Assembly: GCA_964567045.1 (NCBI GenBank)
Contig: CAZMLE010000103.1
Coordinates: 1-11,274, forward strand
Reading direction: 5' to 3'
DNA: 11,274 nucleotides
Origin: JAFNGF01 sp964567045
GTDB lineage: Bacteria; Planctomycetota; Phycisphaerae; Sedimentisphaerales; Anaerobacaceae
Part shown: piece by piece, positions 6,034 to 11,274 of the stretch
Position numbering within the stretch: the stretch's first letter is position 1
How the letters are laid out: each line of letters starts with the position of its first letter
Position numbers and translations under genes: made by a program
The notes under the pieces: generated by a model
Seen by the model: the letters and a program-made list of their open reading frames with translations, nothing else
The model's database searches: none
What the model was told of the DNA's origin: nothing

Positions 6034-7668
6034 TTATTTGAAAGTCCAGGGCCGATTTTGTCTATTATAGTCTGCGGATTTCAGAATCTGTCTCCCTTTT
6101 GCGATCACGTAGTCCGTAGGCCCGTGAAAAACAGAATTGATCTCATGCACATCCTCAGCTTGCTGGGCTGTATAAATCACAATTCCTTTTTTAGGGTTCT
6201 GCGGATTCGGCCAGGCTGAAATAAACCGCAAGTGCTCACCTGGATAAGTAGTCTCTGCCGTAATCTGATCGGCTGCAATACGAACGGGCAGCTCAATAAT
6301 ATGTTTTGCAAGCCAGATGTTTCCTGCCGGTGTGCCGTAAACTACTAAGGAATTACTTGACAGGTCCTTTTTGACAGCCTCTTTATCGGTCAATATGGGC
6401 GAATCCTTGAAGAATTTGTCACGAATCGCCGTGACGTAGGCGTGGATTCTGTCCTGCAAGGTCTTGCTGCTTTCATTGGTAGGTACGATTAGGATTACAG
6501 ACTGCTTGTCCAAAACGACGGCGTTTATGGTCCCGCTGAATGGGACAGAGTAAAACTCGCTGCCCAATTTCTTTTCCAACAGTCCTTTGAAGACGTCAGC
6601 CAGCTCCGGAGAAAAATCCGCAAATGTTCGATATTTGTTACGCTCGTTCTCATATTTCTCGAGTCGCTTGCATAGAGCCTCGACATAGAAAAATCCTCTT
6701 GTCTTCTCATATAGAAGGGTTTTTTCCGCCGCTTCCTTGCCTATCTGGTGATAAGCAAGTCTTGCGGCCACTGCTCGTACGAGGTGCTCATTAACACATA
6801 CTTCCCAGGTTCCGTAAGCCTGTTTCTTCATTTTATCCGAGATAGGCGTGTAAAGAGACGAATACTTGGCGATGCTGCTGTGAAGCTTATTCATTGTAGG
6901 GACAACAAAAGAGTGGCCGAATTCATGCCAGGCAAGGTCTCTAAAGCTCTCTACAGTGCCAAATACGGGCAAATCATTCTCTACATTTATTGGCCCACAA
7001 ATATTATAGATGTCACAGGCGCCGTCGGCCCTTTCTACACGGTGACCAAAGCCGCCGACAAATAAGGGAACAAGCATAATATTGTAGGTGTGATGTTTCA
7101 TGCCATAGTAACTCTCTAATGTCCCAATATAATCGATACTTTCCGTCTTCGTGCGTGCATTGACAACAATCTGTCGATAGGTTTCTTGGTGCGATTTTAA
7201 AAACGATTCAAATTGCGTCTGCTTAGCAAAGTCACGAAGCGAGCTAACAAACTGGTTCAGACGTTTCTCGCCTCCGGCTCTTCTATTTAGATAGTCAGTG
7301 AAAGGCAACTGTGTATTCGGGTCCGGCGGGTCTGAAAGATAAAGCATAACCGCAGGAGGGGCATCGAAGCTGAAGCCGCTCTTGCTCATCTCTGTGAACA
7401 ATTGCACTGCACGATGATTTTTATATGGTGAAAAGTACTCTACAACATCGCGCTTATATGGGAAATCGTATCGAGTGATCAATCCGAGGCGTTCACCGTA
7501 ATTGCTCAATAATTGTACTACTGCTAAAAGCTCAAGCCGGGCGTCCACAACAACATTAAGCCTATGCTGGCTGGGCACTATATTTGGTGTCTGGGGCCCG
7601 GCCAGATTACTACCTAAATGTAAAATCCAGCAAACAAGAACTATCACGACGATTTTGAACCTTTTCAT
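6034..7668 (-). CDS. Secreted HEFGH zinc metallopeptidase, DUF4932-like
   Basis: This 544-aa protein starts with a signal peptide (MKRFK, then VVIVLVCWILHL, likely cleavage near residue 23). The central domain has the zinc-binding motif HEFGH (248-252), with E249 as the predicted catalytic base. NEHLVRA (293-299) supplies E294 as a likely third ligand, as in gluzincins. The arrangement matches DUF4932, a family of predicted metallopeptidases whose substrates are unknown. The C-terminal part (about 377-525) is a separate domain with SLVVYGTPAGN (440-450), ISAWPNPQNP (483-492) and FHGPTDYVI (514-522). It resembles domains attached to other secreted hydrolases and may bind substrate. A Shine-Dalgarno, AAAGGA, lies 7 bases before the ATG. 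The ZIP transporter gene lies 56 bp upstream on the same strand. Peptidase fold and export are well supported; the target is unknown. Confidence 0.8.
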   Translation of the reverse strand: MKRFKIVVIVLVCWILHLGSNLAGPQTPNIVPSQHRLNVVVDARLELLAVVQLLSNYGERLGLITRYDFPYKRDVVEYFSPYKNHRAVQLFTEMSKSGFSFDAPPAVMLYLSDPPDPNTQLPFTDYLNRRAGGEKRLNQFVSSLRDFAKQTQFESFLKSHQETYRQIVVNARTKTESIDYIGTLESYYGMKHHTYNIMLVPLFVGGFGHRVERADGACDIYNICGPINVENDLPVFGTVESFRDLAWHEFGHSFVVPTMNKLHSSIAKYSSLYTPISDKMKKQAYGTWEVCVNEHLVRAVAARLAYHQIGKEAAEKTLLYEKTRGFFYVEALCKRLEKYENERNKYRTFADFSPELADVFKGLLEKKLGSEFYSVPFSGTINAVVLDKQSVILIVPTNESSKTLQDRIHAYVTAIRDKFFKDSPILTDKEAVKKDLSSNSLVVYGTPAGNIWLAKHIIELPVRIAADQITAETTYPGEHLRFISAWPNPQNPKKGIVIYTAQQAEDVHEINSVFHGPTDYVIAKGRQILKSADYNRQNRPWTFK

Positions 7669-7678
7669 AACACAGTCC

Positions 7679-7700
7679 TTTCAGAATCTCATGACTGAAA
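7679..7700. repeat. Small inverted repeat touching the metallopeptidase ribosome binding site
   Basis: TTTCAG (7679-7684) and CTGAAA (7695-7700) are perfect 6-bp arms around a 10-base loop. On the minus-strand mRNA the 3' arm includes the first three bases of the AAAGGA Shine-Dalgarno. A folded stem could therefore partly mask it. The stem is short and AT-rich, so any effect would be weak. Confidence 0.3.
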
Positions 7701-7724
7701 TTCGTCGCACCTAAATTGGGCGTC

Positions 7725-8504
7725 TCACAGCAGAATCAAACTCATGGCCATTATCAGCATCCCAAGAACTACGCCCCAAATGACAACGTGTCCATAGCCG
7801 TAGCGGTGTGCCATCGGCAGTAGTTCGTCCAAAGATATGTATATCATCACTCCTGCGACAAAGGCCAAAGTCGCTGCCAGAACAGCCGGCGTTAAAAATG
7901 GAAGCAGCGCCAGATAAGCGATTACGGCACCAGCAGGCTCGGAGAGTCCCGACAAAAATGAGTAAAGGAACGCTTTGTTCCTGTTCGATGTGGCATAAAA
8001 GATGGGTACAGACACCGCGATTCCTTCCGGAATGTTGTGCAGGGCAATAGCTATGGCGATGAATAAGCCGAGCCTTACGTCATTTAGCGCTGTCGCAAAA
8101 GTAGCCAGGCCTTCGGGCAAGTTATGAATGCCGATGGCTAACGCGGTCAGCATGCCAGCTCTCATAAGGTAGCCGTCTTGCCGGGCAGCAGTAGGAGCGT
8201 CGAGTCCCTGGTACTCATGTGGATTTTCCCGGCTAGGTATCAGCATGTCTATCAGGCCGATGACAGCTATGCCGAGAAAAAAGGCAGTAATACCCCAGAA
8301 TTTGCCGACGCCATGCAGAGCCGTGGGCAGAAGCTCCATAAAAGATACGTATATCATCACGCCGGCTGATAGGCCCAACGAGAAGGAAAGATAGACTATC
8401 TTTGGCTTGCGGATCAGGTAAGCGATGGCGCTGCCTATGCCGGTCGAAAGTCCCGCCAAGATAGTCAGGACCACTGCTGGAACAATATTTTCTGACACGG
8501 TCAT
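7725..8504 (-). CDS. zupT: ZIP family metal (zinc) transporter, ZupT-like
   Basis: This 259-aa inner-membrane protein has about eight hydrophobic segments and the signature ZIP metal-site motifs HNLPEG (127-132) and HNIPEG (156-161). SFMELLP (54-60) and SLDELLP (224-230) form a repeated pair in the first and last thirds. ZupT-type carriers import Zn2+ and other divalent metals. The length and the start MTVSENIVPAVVLTILAGLSTGIG (first 10 residues MTVSENIVPA) fit this group. The frame is open to an ATG at 8600, but a predicted promoter at 8558-8586 would place the start of transcription inside that extension, so 8504 is chosen. The Shine-Dalgarno is weak. The secreted zinc-peptidase gene follows after 56 bp, suggesting a shared transcript. 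Confidence 0.88.
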   Translation of the reverse strand: MTVSENIVPAVVLTILAGLSTGIGSAIAYLIRKPKIVYLSFSLGLSAGVMIYVSFMELLPTALHGVGKFWGITAFFLGIAVIGLIDMLIPSRENPHEYQGLDAPTAARQDGYLMRAGMLTALAIGIHNLPEGLATFATALNDVRLGLFIAIAIALHNIPEGIAVSVPIFYATSNRNKAFLYSFLSGLSEPAGAVIAYLALLPFLTPAVLAATLAFVAGVMIYISLDELLPMAHRYGYGHVVIWGVVLGMLIMAMSLILL

Positions 8505-8557
8505 GAGCGGCTCGGAGTATCCAATAACCAAACAAGACCTCGGTTTTCGTGCGGAAT

Positions 8558-8586
8558 ATATTATTACTGCCTGAGGCTTTTGGCAA
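8558..8586 (-). promoter_or_regulatory. Predicted promoter for the ZupT-like gene
   Basis: On the minus strand, TTGCCA (8586-8581) differs from the -35 consensus at one position. A 17-bp spacer and TAATAT (8563-8558, four of six consensus bases) follow. The start would be near 8551, 47 nt before the ATG at 8504. No Zur-type box was recognised. Confidence 0.4.
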
Positions 8587-8597
8587 CTGCCTTTTGT

Positions 8598-8616
8598 CAT
8601 CGCCGTGCCGGCGATG
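8598..8616. promoter_or_regulatory. Inverted repeat upstream of the ZupT-like promoter
   Basis: CATCGCC (8598-8604) and GGCGATG (8610-8616) are perfect 7-bp arms around GTGCC. The repeat ends 11 bp upstream of the predicted -35 box of the ZupT-like gene, where an activator could bind. No T-tract is present, so it is unlikely to be a terminator. Confidence 0.4.
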
Positions 8617-8692
8617 GCTAAACGTAGAACACTGACTCAACGCACAATTTGACCCACCGGAGGAACCAGGCTCTGGGTGTACATTTTTACCC

Positions 8693-8721
8693 TTGACAAC
8701 TGAAATGTTCTCTGCTAAAAA
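8693..8721 (+). promoter_or_regulatory. Strong predicted promoter for the DUF4870 gene
   Basis: A perfect -35 TTGACA (8693-8698) is followed by a 17-bp spacer and TAAAAA (8716-8721). TGC (8713-8715) makes it an extended -10. The start would be near 8728, about 42 nt before the ATG at 8770. Confidence 0.6.
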
Positions 8722-8769
8722 CGATTCGTCTGTCCCGAATATTTTACTGTTACACAAAGGAGCCTGACC

Positions 8770-9189
8770 ATGACAGAAACAAACCAAACGCCCGAGCCGG
8801 AACAAGTTCAAGTCGAAGCTGCTCCACCAAGCGCCGGGAGCAAGGAAATTAACAAAGACGCCCGCATGTGGGCAATGTTCTGCCATTTATCGGGACTTGC
8901 TGGTCTTCTCGTACCCATAGTTGGCAACATCGTGGCACCATTAGTTATCTGGCAGGTCAAGAAAGATAATTTTCCATTCGTTGATGAACAGGGTAGAGAG
9001 GCGGTAAACTTCCAGATATCTATGTCGATATACGGATTTGTAGCCGCGCTGTTATGCTTTGTTTGCATCGGTATTCCTCTGTTGGTGGCGGTATACATCG
9101 TCGACGTGGTCTTTCTCCTGATTGCGGCGGTTAAGGCCAACAATGGTTTCCACTATCGCTATCCCTTGACGATCCGGTTCATAAAGTGA
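8770..9189 (+). CDS. DUF4870 domain-containing membrane protein
   Basis: This 139-aa protein has a polar, Glu/Pro-rich N-terminus (1-30) that is probably cytoplasmic. The DUF4870 domain follows: RMWAMFCHLSGLAGLLVPIVGN (first helix, about 32-62), the loop DEQGREAVNFQIS (72-84), and two further hydrophobic helices (about 85-121). The end, RYPLTIRFIK, is typical of the family. DUF4870 proteins resemble Tic20/HOTT-type small membrane proteins and have no established function. An excellent Shine-Dalgarno (AAAGGAG, 8756-8762) lies 7 bases before the ATG, and a strong promoter lies upstream. It is divergent from the ZupT-like gene and is followed 111 bp later by smpB. No intrinsic terminator was found after it. 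Confidence 0.85.
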   Translation: MTETNQTPEPEQVQVEAAPPSAGSKEINKDARMWAMFCHLSGLAGLLVPIVGNIVAPLVIWQVKKDNFPFVDEQGREAVNFQISMSIYGFVAALLCFVCIGIPLLVAVYIVDVVFLLIAAVKANNGFHYRYPLTIRFIK

Positions 9190-9242
9190 GAATTCCGGGT
9201 AAAACCCAGGGCCAAACAGATCCCTGCGCCGCGCTGAGAATT

Positions 9243-9248
9243 TATAAT
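9243..9248 (+). promoter_or_regulatory. Isolated consensus -10 box upstream of smpB
   Basis: TATAAT is a perfect -10 box, 52 bases before the smpB ATG. No recognisable -35 hexamer lies 16-18 bp upstream and there is no TGn extension. It is a plausible but unproven start for the smpB-DUF1844-trpC transcript. Confidence 0.3.
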
Positions 9249-9300
9249 CGGGCAAGTTACATTCTTGCAATAAACTGCTGCCGTGGCTATCATAACGCAA

Positions 9301-9786
9301 ATGGCGGCAAAATCCTCTAAGCGTAAAGACGAGCAAGCTCCCAGGGCGGTTAACAAAAAGGCTTATCGAAATTTTGAGCTTCTTGAGAAGTTCGAGGCTG
9401 GTGTTTCTCTGCTGGGCACCGAGGTGAAATCGCTGCGGGCCGCCCAGGCGGACCTTGATGGCTCATACGGCAGGATAAGAGACGGGCAGTGCTGGCTGAT
9501 CGGCGCTAAAATAGCTCCGTATCAGCAGGCCGGGCAAGGCGGCCATGAGCCGGCCAGAAATAGAAAACTACTTCTGCACAAGGTAGAGATCCGCAGGATA
9601 ACAACCAAGCTCCAGCAGCGGGGGTTTACACTTGTGCCGCTGCGCATATATTTCAACAACAGGGGCCTGGCGAAAATAGAAATGGCACTTGCCACAGGCA
9701 AAAGAAAATATGACAAGCGACAGGCAATCACTGAAAGAGACCAGAAGCGGGACATCGACAGAGATATGAAAAAGTATCGCAAATGA
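9301..9786 (+). CDS. smpB: SsrA-binding protein SmpB
   Basis: This 161-aa protein has the SmpB beta-barrel motifs in order: NKKAYRNFELLEKFEAG (18-34), LLGTEVKSLR (37-46), SYGRIRDGQCWLIGAKIAPY (55-74), HEPARNRKLLLHK (82-94) and the basic C-terminal tail GKRKYDKRQAI with RD repeats (133-155). SmpB binds tmRNA and delivers it with its alanine charge to stalled ribosomes, so that incomplete proteins are tagged and released. The tail acts in the empty mRNA channel of the decoding site. The ATG at 9301 gives normal family length; an in-frame GTG at 9283 would add six residues without a better ribosome binding site. A tmRNA gene is not in the window. The DUF1844 gene starts 32 bp downstream, so the two are probably cotranscribed. 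Confidence 0.95.
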   Translation: MAAKSSKRKDEQAPRAVNKKAYRNFELLEKFEAGVSLLGTEVKSLRAAQADLDGSYGRIRDGQCWLIGAKIAPYQQAGQGGHEPARNRKLLLHKVEIRRITTKLQQRGFTLVPLRIYFNNRGLAKIEMALATGKRKYDKRQAITERDQKRDIDRDMKKYRK

Positions 9787-9818
9787 TCAATGGTGCGTTT
9801 TATCGGGGTTTGGGAATT

Positions 9819-10211
9819 ATGGCTGATCAGGAAAAAGAGCAGGAAAAGAAGATCGTAGTGGATGAGGATTGGAAAAAAGAAGCTCAGCGCGAAAAAGAGG
9901 TATTAGCAGCTCAGGAAGAAACCGAGAAGAAAAAAGCTGGAGCGCAAAAGGCCAGACGCGGCCCTTTACCCGAGGGAGATTTTGTTGCCTTGATAAGTAT
10001 GCTTGCTACCCAGGCTTTATTTGCCTTAGGTCTGCTGCAAGTCCAGAGCGACCAGAAAAGGGAGCCGGACCTGGAGCTGGCAAGATACAATATCGATATG
10101 CTCGAAATGATCGAGGAGAAAACCAAAGGCAACCTGACCGAAGAAGAAAAGGAAGTTCTGACGAATACGCTCAACCAACTGCGTATGGGTTACGTTAAGG
10201 TCGCGGGGTAG
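9819..10211 (+). CDS. DUF1844 domain-containing protein
   Basis: This 130-aa protein has a highly charged N-terminal half (IVVDEDWKKEAQREKEVL, 12-29), predicted helical or coiled coil to about residue 47. A conserved core follows, FVALISMLATQALFALGLL (55-73), then a C-terminal helical segment ending in NQLRMGYV (119-126). This layout matches DUF1844, a family of small proteins of unknown function found widely in Planctomycetota and some other phyla. The hydrophobic stretch is short and may be a buried helix rather than a membrane segment. The ATG at 9819 gives the family start MADQEKEQEKKIVVDEDW; an in-frame ATG at 9783 that overlaps the smpB stop would add 12 unrelated residues. trpC begins 15 bp downstream (6 bp if its TTG is used), so coupling is likely. 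Confidence 0.8.
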   Translation: MADQEKEQEKKIVVDEDWKKEAQREKEVLAAQEETEKKKAGAQKARRGPLPEGDFVALISMLATQALFALGLLQVQSDQKREPDLELARYNIDMLEMIEEKTKGNLTEEEKEVLTNTLNQLRMGYVKVAG

Positions 10212-10226
10212 ACCGCTTTGGCGAAC

Positions 10227-11024
10227 ATGTTAGACCAGATCATCGCTGACAAGAGGCTGGAAGTGAATCACAGGCAGGCTCAGAAGAGTCTGGACCAACT
10301 CAAAGAACAAGTTCGCTCGATGCCCAAGTGTCGCAATTTTTACAAAGCGGTGACCAAGCCCAACCGTCGCGGCATAAATGTAATAGCGGAGATAAAAAAA
10401 GCCTCGCCATCGGCAGGACTTATTCGGCGTGACTTTGACCCTGTGGCGATTGCTCAGATTTATGAAAAGTGCGGCGCCGACTCTATCAGTGTTCTGACCG
10501 ATGAAAAATATTTTCAAGGTCGGCTTGAGTACGTAAGCCAGATAAGGCAAGCAGTCAACCTGCCTGTTTTGCGAAAAGATTTTATCGTCGACATCTGGCA
10601 GGTTTACGAGTCGCGAGCCGCCAGCGCGGATGCGATACTGCTGATAGCCGAGGCCCTTAAGCCCGGCGAACTGATGGACATGATGATTGCCGCCGCAGAA
10701 CTGACGCTAACGGTGCTTCTGGAAGTCCACCAGGCTGACACCTTATTGAAAGTCCGCAGTCTGATCGGCTTTCCGAAAAAAGGATACAGTGTGCTGGGAA
10801 TCAATAACCGGGATTTATCTACAATGGAGGTGGATTTAAATACAAGCAGCCGATTATCGGGGCTTCTGGACGATAGAACCGAACTTGTCGCTGAAAGCGG
10901 GATAAAATCACGAGCCGATGTGGAAAAGTTGATAGCTGCCGGCATAAGGGCGCTTCTGGTCGGCCAGGTTCTGTGCGAAAGCGCCGACATAAACAAGACA
11001 TTTGCCGAGCTGTTCGGCAATTAG
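10227..11024 (+). CDS. trpC: Indole-3-glycerol phosphate synthase TrpC
   Basis: This 265-aa TIM-barrel enzyme converts CdRP to indole-3-glycerol phosphate in cytoplasmic tryptophan synthesis. All expected active-site residues are visible: E55 and K57 in AEIKKASPS, K117 in LRKDF, E166 in LLEVH, N193 in GINNRDL, and E223-S224 in AESGI. The phosphate-binding end ALLVGQVL (242-249) is also present. Length is normal and no damage is seen. The ATG at 10227 gives the family start MLDQIIADKR. A TTG at 10218 is in frame and has GGGG at better spacing, so the true start may be three codons earlier. No other trp gene is in the window; trpC here follows smpB and a DUF1844 gene, so it is not in a classical trp operon within the visible sequence. 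No leader peptide or attenuator was seen. Confidence 0.95.
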   Translation: MLDQIIADKRLEVNHRQAQKSLDQLKEQVRSMPKCRNFYKAVTKPNRRGINVIAEIKKASPSAGLIRRDFDPVAIAQIYEKCGADSISVLTDEKYFQGRLEYVSQIRQAVNLPVLRKDFIVDIWQVYESRAASADAILLIAEALKPGELMDMMIAAAELTLTVLLEVHQADTLLKVRSLIGFPKKGYSVLGINNRDLSTMEVDLNTSSRLSGLLDDRTELVAESGIKSRADVEKLIAAGIRALLVGQVLCESADINKTFAELFGN

Positions 11025-11068
11025 TATATGCTCTGCTAATTCACATAGAATAGATAGGTTGAATAGGT

Positions 11069-11274
11069 ATGAACATAATCTTGTATGTGCTTTTGGGTCT
11101 TTTGACCGGTGTTTTTAGCGGAATGTTTGGTCTTGGTGGTGGTATCGTAATAATACCCGCTCTGGTCTTTTTATTCGGGCTGTCGCAGCATCAGGCTCAG
11201 GGTACAAGCTTAGCTCTGATGGTTCCGCCTATAGGTCTCCTGGCTGCCTGGCAGTACTATAAGCAAGGTTACGT
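11069..11274 (+). CDS. TauE/SafE family permease, N-terminal part
   Basis: This gene runs off the right edge; only 68 residues are present. The start MNIILYVLLGLLTGVFSGMFGLGGG is followed by IVIIPALVFLFGLSQHQAQGTSLALMVPP. The paired glycines (GMFGLGGG, 18-25), the IPAL segment and the AQGTSLA segment (43-49) are typical of the first TauE/SafE (DUF81) repeat. The family consists of inner-membrane carriers linked to sulfite, sulfonate or other organic anion export; substrate cannot be inferred from this fragment. The ATG at 11069 has only weak AGG-type ribosome binding sequence upstream. It begins 44 bp after trpC on the same strand, so it may be cotranscribed. A full-length member would be roughly 120 or 250 aa. 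Confidence 0.8.
   Translation, partial: MNIILYVLLGLLTGVFSGMFGLGGGIVIIPALVFLFGLSQHQAQGTSLALMVPPIGLLAAWQYYKQGY

Noticed and set aside
9195..9210. Possible terminator after the DUF4870 gene
   Set aside because: The stem GGGT-AAA-ACCC is only 4 bp and no T-tract follows.
11019..11041. Inverted repeat AATTAG / CTAATT after trpC
   Set aside because: Six AT-rich base pairs with an 11-base loop and no T-tract; too weak to call a terminator or operator.

Overview
The window looks like a chromosomal fragment of a Planctomycetota bacterium, most likely class Phycisphaerae (Sedimentisphaerales-like). This rests on a large secreted LamG protein whose C-terminus carries dockerin-like motifs ending in W-L (ADLEIMANDWL; RDFAILADQWLQQALWP), on the Fn3-like/DUF1349-like architecture of that protein, and on a DUF1844 gene beside trpC. 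The assignment comes from recognising protein style and was not checked by a search. No transposase, integrase, phage gene, tRNA, rRNA or CRISPR array was seen.

Left part, 1-1411. Two genes lie on the minus strand. One is the N-terminal part, cut by the window edge, of a radical SAM protein of the putative DNA modification/repair family usually paired with a uracil-DNA glycosylase-like protein. The other is a 94-aa two-helix membrane protein of the PLDc_N type. A 308-bp divergent region separates the latter from the LamG gene and contains two back-to-back extended -10 promoters. The minus-strand promoter has an 18-bp dyad on its predicted start site.

Centre, 1412-6003. A 1027-aa secreted multidomain protein (LamG, Fn3-like, a beta-sandwich interrupted by a DUF1349-like domain, dockerin-like half, second LamG, degenerate second dockerin-like half) is followed by 545 bp without a credible gene. 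That gap holds four DnaA-box-like 9-mers as two same-orientation tandem pairs plus several dyads, so it is a candidate replication-origin or DnaA-binding region. A methyltetrahydrofolate:corrinoid methyltransferase-like gene follows.

Right-centre, 6034-8504, minus strand. A ZupT-like ZIP metal transporter lies 56 bp upstream of a secreted HEFGH metallopeptidase (DUF4932-like), so the two may be cotranscribed.

Right part, 8770-11274, plus strand. The genes are a DUF4870 membrane protein with its own promoter, smpB, a DUF1844 protein, trpC, and the start of a TauE/SafE-type permease that runs off the edge. The last four are closely spaced and probably form an operon.

Four of the six -10 boxes proposed here have an upstream TGn (extended -10), and four have a 17-bp spacer to a recognisable -35. 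I see no clearly novel multi-gene system. The best leads are the DnaA-box region, the split dockerin, the nested domain in the LamG protein, and the predicted operator on the small membrane-protein promoter.
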